DNA of 53,541 nt, taken from NCBI GenBank assembly GCA_033557835.1, contig JAWQRO010000129.1:1-53541 (forward strand). Direction: 5' to 3'. The notes beneath the pieces were generated by a model, which was given only the letters and a program-made list of their open reading frames with translations, was not told the origin of the DNA and did no database searches. Positions 1-13,700 of the stretch are shown piece by piece. The stretch comes from Helochares maculicollis (Eukaryota > Arthropoda > Insecta > Coleoptera > Hydrophilidae). How positions within the stretch are numbered: the first letter of the stretch is position 1; each line of letters begins with the position of its first letter. The position numbers were made by a program, and so were the translations under genes.

Positions 1-581
1 TCCGCTCTCTCGTTTCCATAGATTCCAGAGTGGCTGGCACACCACAGAAACTCGATACGTTTATCTGCAAGGGTTAGATTGTATATATTTGAAAAGATAT
101 CGCTTATGTGACCATCTAAAGGGCGCACGTCCTGCACCGAGCACAAGGCGGAACGAGAGTCCGATATTATAAGGAAATTGCTGTCTTCCAACAAGAAGCA
201 AAGGTTGACAGCCGAACTTAACGCAAACAGTTCGGCAGTGTGGACAGATACCAAGTCCGGCAACTTGAACATTGAACGAACATCGTATTTAGGGCAGAAT
301 ACAGATGCACCTGTAGCCCCACTCTCAAGTTTCGAACCATCCGTATAAATCTGAGTATAATCTTTGAATCGATGATTAGTGATGTCGAGAAACTGCTTCT
401 GAGCAAGTAAATGAATATCGGAGAACTCTGGTATGTGTAATTTAGGAATGTTTAGACTGACTTCAAATGCGCGTGAGAACATAGGAAGACCCCCAGATAC
501 TTTCAACTTCATACTATGGGAGTTTATTCCTAAAAATGACTCAGTAATAATCGGGGAAAAGGCCATGATAAAGTTATTCTT
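1..581 (-). mobile_element. Non-LTR retrotransposon fragment, RNase H end
   Basis: The minus strand is open from a stop near 581 to the window edge. It contains an RNase H domain: YTDGSK (first catalytic Asp), then TAELFAL (catalytic Glu), then SDSRSAL (catalytic Asp), and near the edge WCASHSGIYGNERA, matching the usual W-C-x-S-H-x-G-I block. This order is typical of the C-terminal RNase H of jockey/I-type non-LTR elements. The fragment runs off the left edge, so its 3' end is unseen, and the reverse transcriptase part to the right is lost or unrecognisable. It lies antisense to, and probably inside an intron of, the spartin-like gene. The motifs are read directly; the clade is inferred. Confidence 0.8.
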
Positions 582-1734
582 CTACATAATTATGATTGAT
601 CTCATTTGTTACAACTGTAAAAAATAGTCTCCAGACATTGCTTTTTCTGATTACTGGTTCTTCTGATGAAAACAGCATGTTTTGACAGGTCACTAGTTCA
701 CATCCTTTGCAGAAATAAAAAATTAGTTTGAACTTTGACTCACCTCAAAAAATGAGCGTTTTCAGTTGGAATTAGAAAATCGCCTGAAATGTAGTAAAAA
801 CACATAATCAATAATGGAAAATACCTTAATTAATTACTTCCTGTATTTTGTTTTGCAATAAATTTATTATTAACAATTAACTCATCAAACTAATTTTTAC
901 TCCCAATAGATGTTTAGTTATTGTTATTGTGCAGTTAATGTAGTTGAGAATACTAACAAAATGTTTATTTATTATGGTGATTTTATTGATGAATTTAGCT
1001 ATAGAACATTAAGTTAGGTTATAGTACTTGTATATTGATAAGACTAACAGAATGGCTAATATTGACAAACTCACCAGCAACATGTTGAAACGGGCAAAAA
1101 ATTATATTTCGTAATGTCTTTTTGTATTACCTTTTTTTAAATTTACTTTACAATAAGATAGGTGTAGGAATATAGTCAATTTGATTCTCTTTTATTTAGC
1201 TTTTATTTCATAGTCTACTGTCTATGCTATTTAGAGAACAGAAACCAAGTAAGCTTATTTTTACACATAAAAAATGAAAATAGTGGTAGAAGTTATGCGT
1301 TTATAATGATAAATAGTGAACTATGCACAAATTTAATACCTCTAGAATTTAACATGATTCCCAGCAAGCGAATGCCGCTTTCTTTGCCTTATAGATCTTT
1401 TAGATGTCTGTTACTATTTATGATAAAAAATGCAATCAACATTTTTGGATTTAAATTTTTTATAGCTTCCAGTCTTTGCACAAATAACTTATGATACATT
1501 TGTATAAGCAATTGCAATATTGAGTTGAGTAGAAAATAATTGCATATTTTGAGTATAAATGACTTTAAAAGTAATTAATTAGCTCCTTTCCAAATGATAT
1601 TTTTATTTGACAGTAGAGAATAAAGAATATGGTGCAAAACAGGAAGTATTTTTGCTGTTTGCAACATTTTTTTAAAAAGAATGCAACCCAAACAAAAAAA
1701 ATTATGTAATTTCTATGGAGCAGAAGCTCAATAA
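582..1734. other. A+T-rich non-coding stretch
   Basis: No coding exon, RNA gene or repeat is recognised. Short ORFs here have no family features. It is probably part of the intron upstream of the last spartin-like exon. Confidence 0.5.
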
Positions 1735-1925
1735 CTGCAACATGTCCTCCGTCAGCCACTTTATTCTGATATCACACCATCAGATTTTTATTCATTTCAA
1801 TCCCTACAGAATTTACTCAATGGAAAGAAATTGCTTCCTTGATTGCTTGCAAAACTGGAATGTTCTAGGAACACAGTATTTAAAAATTGCCTCAAAGATG
1901 CCAACTGTATTCCTATAAGATAAGT
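1735..1925 (+). mobile_element. Mariner transposase remnant (mellifera-like C-terminus)
   Basis: Plus-strand translation gives YSDITPSDFYSFQSLQ followed by NLLNGKK. This matches the Y-S-P-D-L-A-P-S-D-x-H-L-F block holding the last catalytic Asp of mariner transposases, with the S-L-Q-N-x-L-N-G-K continuation typical of the mellifera subfamily. Only the C-terminal piece survives, with stops downstream and no terminal repeats seen. A related fragment lies at 7450-7650. Confidence 0.65.
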
Positions 1926-2089
1926 TAAATAGAATATGGATTGTGAAGCAAACACTGAAGCCAACAAAATGATGTTTTCTGTGACATACATAAATATCAT
2001 CATCATATTCATCTATTTCAACCCATATTGCAGGGTGTGGCGTCTGAATTTTTTCTGTTTTAATTTTTATGCCATGTTTGGTGTCTTAG

Positions 2090-2300
2090 GCCTTACTACT
2101 TCCAGAGCGAATATTTTTTGATATTTTTAATGTGAACGTCCGATTCACGCCGACACACTTTTTATTTAGTTACATATGTCTCTCTTAACTTTTTCCAAAT
2201 GTCATGGTTGTTTGCTATTCTGAACCAAGTTGTTCCTATGGTCTTTCTAATGTCTCGATTCCATTAGGACGTTTTTTTGGTCATTTTGCATCTCACATCT
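2090..2300 (-). mobile_element. Decayed non-LTR retrotransposon tail
   Basis: Minus-strand frames give a patchy match to the C-terminal tail of a non-LTR polyprotein: a W-F-R-I-A-N-N-H-D-I-W-K-K-L-R-E-T-Y-V stretch resembles the W-x-R-x-A-x-D-R-x-x-W-x-x-L-x-E-x-Y block found there. Frames shift and stops occur. No ends are visible. The family is inferred only. Confidence 0.4.
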
Positions 2301-2575
2301 GTGCAACATATTATGATGATGTGAATGCTATATAGTGGCTTGAGATGGTCAATTGCTACTATTATTAACAACTTCGTATTATTTTTGAAAAAGCATTCTC
2401 AGAAGTGACATATTTTGTTGAATAAATTTGTTTTTCATACAAAAAAATCTATTTTCTTATCTAAAAATACAGAATTATTTTTTACTCATCCCTATAATTT
2501 AAATTTTAAGCATAATATATCGGTTATGATGTTAATATCAAGTGATTTATGTTTTTGAATTTCAAATTCTTTTAG

Positions 2576-2882
2576 GTATGGAAATTCTGCAGGAGAAATA
2601 ACTTCTGATACATTAAATACTGTTGGGAATGTTGTAACAATTGCACATAATGCAAAAATTTTAACTCCTAAAGGTTTAGCAAAACAAACTGCTAAAGATG
2701 CAGGGAAAGCAATGGTAAAGGAATATAGGGAGGAAAGAGTTGTGCATAATGGATTAGATCATTTGCCTAGCTATTCACAAGCGGTACGTCAACATCAACC
2801 CAGTACATCTACCCTTTATCCAAATATATCACAAGGAGACCAAAATGACTTGGATCAAACAAAAGCTATTGATAAGAAATAA
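2576..2882 (+). CDS. Spartin-like protein, last coding exon (partial)
   Basis: A clean acceptor (AAATTCTTTTAG) is followed by 101 codons in phase 1 and a TAA. The protein begins YGNSAGEITSDTLNTVGNVV, continues through a TPKGLAKQTAKDAGKAMVKE segment and ends in a polar tail (SQGDQNDLDQTKAIDKK). Small-residue helices with repeated T-x-x-x-V-G-N-V and AK-x-x-AKDAGKA patterns are what I expect from the end of the senescence domain of spartin (SPG20). Spartin is a membrane-trafficking and lipid-droplet protein linked to endosomes and mitochondria. Earlier exons were not found between 600 and 2575, so the rest of the gene lies to the left. It is convergent with tankyrase. The identification rests on recalled family resemblance; the exon itself is well supported. 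Confidence 0.62.
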
Positions 2883-4796
2883 TATTTTGTAAAATGCCAA
2901 ATTGTATATTATTGAGGAATGTGATGGTTCACTGGGATTTAAAAATATTAATATATAAAAATGTACAGTTCAGTGTTTGTTACTTATTCTTGCATTTGAT
3001 TGGAGGAACATAATTGCTCTTTAATATTTCTATAATATAGGTGTGATTTGCATGGTATTTTCAATATGGCCTGCAACTGTTAAAAGTGTATAATATTCAA
3101 ATAATTATTCCATGTTGACACATCATGCTTGTATAACTACATCAAAACTAAAATGTGGATGGTAATTTTTATTTATAAATCATTTTGGTATTCATTTTTA
3201 GTGTCAAAATTAAAGTGATTGTCTTATACACATTTAAGGGTGTATTGTATTAGGCAGATTCAAATATTTTTTTTTTTTGTTATTTTGATTAGAAAATTGG
3301 TCATAACAAATCAAAATTGTAATTTTTTGATTTTAACCTTGCATGTATCTATTACTGTGTATAGGAATATTGATTAGCTTGTTAAATGTGTTGGTCTATC
3401 TAATAATAAATCATCTGGGAAAAGTATGATTAAATTATCAATGGTCATAAGAAAAGCAACTGTAAAAGTTAAACAAATGACATATTTTATACACTCTGGA
3501 TTCTATGCTACTTGCACTTACCATCAAGCAATTGTTTTTGTATGTACAGTATAACATTTTCTGTCAATATCTTAAGCAAGTTTAAAAATGCTTGTATGGA
3601 TTACATTAACTGTGATTACTCTTTATACTCTGTCTTATGAGGATATTTTTAAAGCAACATTTATACCACTCAAAAAATTGTTTACATAAAATTGAATGCA
3701 AAAGAAATAATTTAGAATTCTGATTAAAATAAGATATCTAGTAATTAATCAGATTGGACAGCACTCTGCATATAGTTGCTAAATAAGCAGAGTAAAATGA
3801 CAATTTCTGCTGAGCTTTCTAAGTTTAGCTATTTAACCTTTGGGATTTTATCTATTAAGATTGCCAGTGAGAACAATTTATCAAATATCAAAGAATAGCA
3901 ACTATTAAAAAAATTAGTTTCAATGATCATAGCAATCATTTTTTATAAAATTATTCAACTGGCAATCCAAAATGCTGCTTTAAAACATTTTAAAATTGTA
4001 TGTTTGTTGTTACTGTTTCATAAATATATATTTTATTATATTCAACATGTCTTTTTAATAATTCATTATTGCAATTTATTCACAATACTTCATTTATGTT
4101 TGCTTTTCTGATGCTATGATACTGAATGGGGATCTTCTGATTTGGGTATTGTAATAATTATTTTAAACTTATAAAATGAAAAGAAAGGGTAGGGAACATT
4201 CACAGAAAAAATGACAGACGTAATGTATATTATATACATTCAGTCATATAATTTAATCGAAGGAAATAAACATATAAAATATCTATATACAATGTAATCA
4301 ATTAGCCCATTAAAACTTAAAGACACCACACCATAAATAATTTTTTAATAATATAGATCCAAAACACTAATAAATATCACATATCAAATGAACTTGAAGG
4401 GATTCAATAGTTAAATTGAGAAAACTTATGACATATATATGTATATATACATGTGTATTTAGTAAATTGCATAATTGTAATTCGTTTTTCCTTCTTGGGC
4501 TGTTCATTTAAATGCAAAAGAAATAAATTCAATATAGAAACACAAACTTGTGAACAGTCAAAGAAGCAACAAATTAAGACATCGAAAAATATATTTTTTA
4601 TACATTAAAAATTGCAAAACAACTTCTGGAGAATCCCTGTTTATGAAAAACTTGCTATTTAAGATTTTCTGTTTTCTTGGCACCTGCACTTGGTTCTTGA
4701 TGGTATGAGACATTGAAATATGTGGCAAAAAACACTACACCAGTATGCTCTATCAGAGCGTTGAGAGTGCAAAACTAGCCACGGTTCTTGGTGAAA
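2883..4796. other. Convergent 3' UTR region of spartin-like gene and tankyrase
   Basis: This A+T-rich stretch lies between two convergent stop codons and carries no coding exon. AATAAA at 3405-3410 could end the spartin-like transcript. TTTATT matches on the plus strand near 4031 and 4075 are possible minus-strand polyadenylation signals for tankyrase. Nothing else is recognised. Confidence 0.45.
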
Positions 4797-7700
4797 TCAT
4801 CTAACATCAGATTCTGTACCACTTGAACAGTCTTCAGGTTTGACAATCTGGTAGGTAATGAAGTATTCTGGATAAGCTTGTTCTCCTCTGTACACAACAT
4901 ACTCTGGAAAATTTAAGCCTCCTGCCGAGGGTCTACCGGCCACAGAATGATGACCTGGTGGAGCATGTGCCATTTTCATAGCACTAAATTGAAGGAAAGA
5001 TTTTCCTAACGTAACTCGACATAATAGCAAGTGCCTAAAACAAATTATTGTTTGTTTTAATACCTACTTAATTTAATGGTCCAAGTCTTGGTTGCAGTTA
5101 TAAGACTATTCTTAAGATACAAGTTCTTACCGGTGGCAAATATAGCAAGATCTATCTTTATGCACTGGACAACCAGTTCCTCCTCCAATTCCATAAACAT
5201 ATTGATTGCTTTTAGAGGAATGTTCGGCAAAATAAATACCTGCTCCAAACATTCCTCCGATATAAGCATGTCTTTCATCAAATCCTTTTTGTACAATTGC
5301 ATTTATAAATGGGGAGCCATGAAATAGCATACGTTCGTTGCTCTGGTTATTGTTTTCTTCACATACTTCCTGCCTTCTGTGAGTGTACCTTTCCCAAAGT
5401 TTTCGATTTTGAACTTTTTGAATCTGGAAACATTTTTTTATTACAGCAGAATGCACACCTATAAATTCAATTCATTACCCTAACTATGTTGTATCTATAA
5501 AATATTCCACCAGCATGGCCATTGTCTCTATGTTCTCGTATACTGTTTTGCATTTCCTCTTCGACTGTAATAAACTCCTTATCATCTGCTAACAAGTCAA
5601 CTAGCAAGGTGCCAGGATTTGACGGTGTTGCCCATAATCCTCCACAACTGGCCACTAGTCTTTCCATGCCTTTAATTAATTTGTGCCTGAATCCATAGGC
5701 AGTGATCCCTACTTGCTTCAAATCTTCATGGCCCATTTCAGCCAGAATATCTAATGTAATTTGCTCTCTTTCAAAAAGCTCAAATAGATGTTCAAGGTTC
5801 AAGCTGAAATATAAGAAATAATCAGCTACTGTTTTGAAAGTAAATATCATTAAGAATAATTATCATTATATTTTCATTTTTAAGGTTATGTTATCTCACC
5901 TTTTTCAACTTATGTTTCTTAAACGTTATTTAGTGATTTTTAGCTAGCATTTATGAATATAGAGCTAAACAAAACATGCTGTTTAATGACATTTAACCTC
6001 CACAAAAGAAAATAATGCAGCCTAAACAAACTAACAAGATATGTGATGTGAATGCAGAAAGTTCAAGTGAGGTGTGTGTGTGTTTAAATTGGCTTCCAAA
6101 ATTCATTCTAGTGGTACAAAATGTGCATCATCTTGAGCACATAGGTAGTCCATTAACGATGGACTAAAGTACTAATTGAAAATAATTGAAATTGTACCAT
6201 TAAAGAGCTGCAGAACTAACCAACATATCCTAAACAAATATTGTAAACTTTTAAGTAAACTTGCCTACAAGTGTCTATAAAGTAAATGGGTTTTGATTTA
6301 TTCTTCAAACAATGAAACTAATCTTTTTTTAAATAAATAAAAGCAATGAGAAATGGGTTGGTATACTAGGTTGTTCAATAAGTTTTTCATTCGAAAAGAA
6401 TGGGCATTACTACTAACCAATTTTTTTTTGTTCTGTTGGTACACTCTTCGTATGTCAAGTTTCATTTCAATTTGTCAATTACAAGCCATTTCATACCGAC
6501 CTATTACAGTATTTCTTGTATGATGGAAATTGTGCAGTGATTGAATTTTTATATTTGGAAAGTTTAAAAGCAAATGAAATTTATGAACAAATGTGAAAGT
6601 GTATAAGGACTCTTTGCCTTCTATTAATGCAGAAGCAAAATGGGTTGCTGAATTTAAATGTAGTACAAGCCTTGAAGACGATCCATGTCAAAAAGCAGCA
6701 ACACTAAAAATTGTTTAAATAATACAGCATATCGTATTGGAAAATCATCAAATGACCGATAGAAATTTAGTAGAAGTCCTAGGCATCTCATTGGGCAGTG
6801 TAACACTATATTTGATTGAAGTATTAGGTTTCAAAAAGCTGTGTGCACAATGGGTGCCGCATTCCCTAACAATAGAGCAAAAACACATTCGAATGTAACT
6901 TTCTCAGCAACATTGTAGTGGATAAAGTGGATTTGTTGCTTCGATTTATCACTGTAGATGAGACATGGGTGAGTATTATTCTAACCTTTTAGACCAGGAG
7001 ACGGAAAAAATTCATAAAAAAAGATCTGGTTTGCAGAAGAAAATAATCATTTTTCGAATTGTTGGAGCATCCACCATATTCACTAGCAGCTGCCATATGT
7101 TTCCAGGGCAAATAAAACTCATATGCGGATAGTGTTTTTCATCAAATGAGGAAGTCATAACAAAATGGAAGCATATTTTGCAGCTTTTCAGGTTCTCACT
7201 TCAGGGATGGAATCTTGTTCGAACCGAAGTGTATTTGATGTTCAGGGACACTATACTAAATAATAAAGTGTATTTCAAACCCTAAAATTGTGCTTTTCTT
7301 ATCGAACCACAAAACTTATTGAGCAGCCTGGTATTATGAGCTTTTCCGTCAAATCAGATAATTAATGTTGAGAAGTACTGTTCTCAACTTAATTGTTTGA
7401 AATTAGCAACCAACAAAAAGCATCCAGAATTGGACAATTGTTATAAGATAATTTTCAACAAGACAACGCTCAGCAACATTTGTCGATAGTAACCCTGCAA
7501 AAATTGTTACTGTTTAGTTGAAATATATTGACTCACTATCTATATTCCCCTGATCTGGCACCATCAGATTTTCATTAATATCAATCACTACAGAATTTCG
7601 GTAGTAGAATAATAGTTGCTTAGTTGAATGGTTGCAGAAGTTATCTCATTTTTTACTCAGAAAAGTAAAACATTTGATATATTATATTTTTAGCAACCAA

Positions 7701-10700
7701 AAAGGCAAATGGCGTCAATTGAATTCAAACAGGAAAAGTGTTGCAGCAATTCATTTTTGTCGACTTGAATCTCAATTTTAGGGACCAAATTACCAGTGTT
7801 GACACTTAATAACAAGTGAAATTTCAATTGTTTTACATCAAAAGAATCGATATTTTTTTGATTATAATACATTGAGTATATTATCAAATAATATGATTGA
7901 ATATGAAAAACTTAATTGAGCTATCAACAAATGTTCAGATTAGGGTATAAAGTTAACAAGTAAGATAATGACTGTGCTGAAGTTATGCAAGAATGACATT
8001 TGTTCTAACAGCATAAAAAGTATTTTTCATCATGAAAAATTGAACTAAATGTTAAATTACGTACAGCGAGTTCATACAACTTTTTAGCATTTTTTATGCC
8101 AAAAGAGAATAAAAGGAATGTAGCCAAAGAATTCAAATAAATAATTGCTTAGTTTCATTTTATCCAAATTATTTAGAGGAAAGTCATTTGTACTCTAAAA
8201 TTCATGCAAGCGAAGCTGCATGTAATTGCTAGTTAATTATAAGTTGGACATTTGTAAGCTCCAAACAACAATTTGGCAAACAAGTTGGTGCTCTGTGAAA
8301 ACGACACCTACTTCTGCATTGACTAATACCGGTATATGATTGTAGAGGTCATTTCCAAATAAAGCAAATTCAAATGATAGACCATTGAAGGTTACAGTGT
8401 TCTGTATGACATTGACGAAATTTCGTCTCAGAAGTGGGCAAGGTCATCTTATTGAGTTGGAGAGGCTCCGTTGTAATCTCATCTACACAGTAGTGAACTC
8501 ACCTTGCTAAAAAGCTGGCAACACTGGCTATATTTCCAGGCTCTTGAGATCCAGTTTCTAATTTTACAGAGCTAGAACAACATCCTTCTGGCATGGGTAG
8601 AGACATACTAGCTCTTCCACTAACAGGCACAGATAACGTCACAGATGCACCCGAAGGCATTATTACTGTTTCAGTATTAGATGGTAACATGGGTGGGCTT
8701 GGGGTTTGTGCAAGTGCTATTGAAGGGGGTCTTGAGCTGGCCGATGATGTTGTTGGTACAACTTGTTGAGAAGCCATGGCATCCTGCAGGAGGCATCTTA
8801 CATCGTCTGCTGAAGCAAGATCAACCGGTGCTTGCCCTTCTTGATTTTTTAAAAATGGATCAGCTCCATGTGCAAGCTATAAAACATTATGACATTTAAA
8901 AATAACACAGATAGTTTATTTAAACACTTCCTTACCAATAAAGCACACAGCTGAGTCCTTCCTTTCTGTGCAGCCTCATGAAGAGGAGTAAATCCCCATT
9001 TATCTGTAGCATTCACAACCGTGTTGAATTTTATCAAAAGAGCAGCAATATCTAAATGACCATAGCTTGAAGCATTGTGTAAAGGAATTAAACCACCTTT
9101 ATCTTGTGCGTTCACATCTGCCCCATGATCCAATAAAAATTCAGCTACTTCAACATTGTTATATCCAGCTACGGATGCAAAATATTTAGATAAGTTATCG
9201 AGGAATTTCAATAATTATTTCAGCTCACAAACCTGCTAAATGTAAAGGTGTTGAATTACGTCCTTGTGCGTCTCGACAATTTATGTTATCTGGAGTTACT
9301 AGCCGCTGAACTCTAAGTAAATTTCCCTTCTTAGCAGCATCCAAGAGTGCAGCATTGCCTCGCAATAAGTCAGCAACATCTTGATCCCCATCTCGCACTA
9401 GATCTAAAGGCGTCGCCCCATCTCTGTTCTTTTTACTAGGATCAGCACCATGCTAAACAAATTAATAATTTTGTAATATGAGGGCATAAAACATACTACA
9501 CATTTCATTTGTAGTTGAACAACGTATCACTGTACCTTGAGCAATAATTTAACTATTTCATATTTTCCTTTTGCAGCTGCTTCATGTAAAGGTGTAAATT
9601 TCCATAAGTCTGCCACATTCACACTAGCACCATGTTTAACCAACAATTCTGTGACTTCATAATGACCGTAGGAACATGCATTATGCAAGGGTACAAGACC
9701 ACTAAAACAAAATCATTAAAGGACATTTTTTGCTTTAATTTCTAATTTCATACCCTTTATCTTTAGCGTGAACATCTGCACCCAGCTGCAAAAGAAATTC
9801 AACAACTGATACCCTGTTATAACCCGAAGCGAAATGTAAAGGCGTTGAATGTCTACCGTCAAGATCTCGACAATTGACTATGTGAGGGAAGGAACCTAAT
9901 AACCTTTGTACTTGTTCTAAGTCTCCTGATTTTGCTGCGTCTAATAGCTGACATTCCACATCTGCACTTCCAGTTGGCGGATCTATGGTTAACATCAAAA
10001 TAGGATTTTATTATAAAGATATGGTATATGAATTACCTTGTAGAATTTTCACAACATTTTCTGATGCGACCTGAGCAGCCGTGTAGCCTTGTAACGAAAC
10101 AATAGTAGAATCTACATTATATGAAAGTAAAATTCTGCATGCTTGGATATTATCATCACGTGCACATCGATGCAGAGCGGTTTGCCCCAATCCATCGAGA
10201 GCATTTACTTTAGCTCCATGCCTCAAAAGAACATCCATAAGATCATATTGTGAATGGTCAGCGGCAATATGTAAAGGTGTAAGAAAATCTTTATTTTTCT
10301 CATTAAGATGTGCACCTTTACGAATCAATGTCTCTAGTATTTGCTTCCGTTTAGGTAACTGTGAATTAGCAACTGCATGTAGTGCTGTATCTCCAGTAAA
10401 TGGATGTTTAAAATTTATTATATCAGCTGACAAATACTTTTTTAATTTATTCGTATCAGATTGTCTAACAGCTTCTAGAAGGCAGTGTCCTTTATATTCG
10501 TCTGAAAGATAACATTAAAACCTTCACACAATGTTCATAATATGTGTGGTTATTAAATAAATATTCATTTCAATGATTTATTAACTTACAAGCTAGCCTT
10601 TCCTGGAGTTCTCTAGTTGGAGCAACATCAATGGCAGATTTAGAATGGCAGTTGAGTTGCGTAGGATCTGCTCCTTCACTTAACAATAATGAACAAACTT

Positions 10701-13700
10701 CAACTCTGGACTTTGATGCTGCTTCGTGCAGTGGTGTGAAAGCCCATAAATCATTCGCGTTTACATGGGCGCCATGTTTAATTAGCATTTCCGTAACTTC
10801 AAAATGCCCGTAAGAACAGGCATTGTGTAGAGGAACTAAACCACTAAAATATAATATTTTAGTGCATCTTAGAATGTTTCAACAGTTCTTAATTACCCTT
10901 TATCTTTAGCGTGAACATCTGCCCCATTTTGCAAAAGTAATTGTACTATTCTATTCCTGTTATACCCTGCAGCTAAATGTAAAGGTGTACTTCTTCTACC
11001 GTCACTTGCATGGCAATTAACATTTAAAGGATTTAGAAGTGCTAAAAGCCTATCTTCAGCCCCAGATCGAGCTGCTTCTAAAAGTTCATCTTTCCTATAT
11101 TCACCAGTTAGGACGGGTCTTGTAGTTGGATCAGAGAGTTCAAGGGCCGTTTTTCCTTCCGTATTTCTAATATTTACATCAGCCCCATGTTGCAACAAAG
11201 CTGTTGGAATTTTAAATGACATATTTGAAGTGAACAATAAAAAACAGCAAATTTACCTATGCACACGTCAACTTTCCCTTTAATTGCCGCTTCATGCAGT
11301 GGGGTGTAGTTCCAATTGTCACGCGTATTAGGATTTGCACCTGCTTCCAGTAATAAGCGAACTACATCTGCATGGCCAAAAGAACAGGCATTATGCAATG
11401 GATGTAAGCCCCCATCATCTCTTGCTTGGATAGATGCTCCAGCAGACAATAGAAATTCGACCACATCTCGTCTTCCATAACCTGATAATCACAAATTTCA
11501 ATGAACCATGCTAATTTATTAAGCCATATTTAAATGGTATATCCTCAACAATATAATTAATTAATGAAAAAACTAAACTTGATATGTCAAGTTATTCAAT
11601 ATATTACGGTGAAGCAAAGTTGTACACCTAATAGCTCTTTCATTATGTTGCATTTCAACAATGTAACATTCTATCGATAAACTTTATCAGGACAACATAT
11701 AAAATGGCAAACATGCTGCAGTTTTTTAACCAACACTCATATTCAATGCATTGCAAATTGTTTTATGAAGAAACCTTTTAGAATGCCAAGTTACAATAGA
11801 CATAGTCTATTCTAGTTCTTGTACTTATAGACGTCAGCTTGAAGTACATTACTGAGATTGAATTTTACCTTATAGACAATTTCAAAATATATTTGATACC
11901 ATAGTCCGAATTGTGTTTTCTAGGTGAAACCCACACAATTTGTAGCCTTATCTTATATAGAGATATTTCAGTGACTTAACCAAACATAAAATAAGTGTAA
12001 CTTTATAAGATTATGATTTTACATTTAAGATAAAATACTAATAGTAGGAATATAAGAGAAAAATCCAGAAATGAAAATCACCAAAAACAGTAATATATTA
12101 TTACAAGTACATATTATAATAGGATGGAACAAATTCATGCTGATTTCTTGCTAAAATTAATTGATTTTCCTAAACAGAGAGGTTGAAGTTAATTCAACTG
12201 AATATGCTTCATTATTATTTACAACATATTGATATATTCCTATATTAAAAATATTAATTACCAAGCTCTTTTCGACAGGCCTTCAAAGATTCATTTGGCA
12301 AGTTATTGATATGAATCCTATACTTCAATTTGAGAAACAATTCTATAACCAATTCTCTTCCGGTCGCACCATACAAACATAGAACCATCATTTTCAATTA
12401 TCAATATAATACGTTGTTCAATAAGTTTTTGGTTCGATAAGAAAAGGCATTGCTTATAGCCTAATTGTTTTTGTTATGTTGGTACACTCTTCATACAAAC
12501 ATAAGGGAAGTTTCATTTCAGTCAATTCATTCTTTGTTTACATGCGATTTGGTATCGATGTGTCACAGTTTTTTTTACAATGGAAAAAATCAAGTATCCT
12601 GCAGTGATTGAATTTTTATTTTTGGAATGTTTAAAAGGAAATGAAATTTCTGAACGAATGTTGAATGTGTGTAAATATTCTTCGCTTTAAATTAGTACAG
12701 TAGAAAGATGGGTTGCTCAATTTAAATGTGGTCGTACAAACTTTGAAGACGATCTACATCTATGGCTACCAAAAATATCAATGCCATAAATTGTTCAAAA
12801 AATACAGGATATCCTACTGGAAAATTGTCGAGTGACTGAAAGAGATTTAGTAAAAGCTCTAGGCATCCTATTAGGCAGTATCAGCAATATTTTCACTGAA
12901 GTATTGGGGTTTGGAAAGCTGTGTGCACAATGGGTGCCATATTCCCTAGCAATGGAACCAAAACACATTCGATTGCGACTTTCTCAGTAACATTTAGTAC
13001 TTTTCTGAAACGATACAATAGATTTTGTGCATCAATTCATCATTATAGATGAGACTTGGGTCTATCATCATGATCCTGAATCAAAATAAAAGCCTAAAAA
13101 GTGGTGGGAACCTGAATCTTCGGCTCTGATACAAGTTGGTACCCAGAAATCGGCCAAGATGTTAGCATCTGCGTTTTGGTATGCGAAAAGACTTTTGTTT
13201 GTAGATTACTTGTAAACTGTTAAAACAATAAATTCTAAATATTATTGTAACTTTTTAGACTAGCTGCATGAACAATTTTGTGAAAAAAGATCCGGTTTGC
13301 AGAACAAAAAAAATCCTTTTTCACCAGGATAATGCATCATGTCACAAGAGTATTTTCACAATGGCTAAAATTCATAAATTAAAGTTCAAATTGTTGGAGT
13401 CGTATTCACTAGCAATTTCTATCTTTTTTCAGACCTAAAACAATTCATTCATGGAAAGCATTTTTCATTAAATGATAAGGTCATAACAGATGGGGGAAGC
13501 GTATTTTGCAGCTCTTCTAGATTCTCACTTCAGAGATGGAATTCATAAATTAGAATCTCGTTGGAACAAGTGTTCAAGGAGATAATACTGAATAATAAAG
13601 TATATTTCAAACCATAAAATTGTGTGTTTCTTATAGAACCGAAAACTTATTGAACAATCTAGTATGAGCTGTTTATTTTGAACCTGGCCCAAGTCCATTT

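Noticed and set aside
218..406. 62-codon minus ORF at the left edge
   Set aside because: It is an out-of-frame shadow of the RNase H reading frame described for 1-581.
5057..5327. Two overlapping ORFs on opposite strands of ~80 codons
   Set aside because: They are shadows of tankyrase exon 12 (PARP domain).
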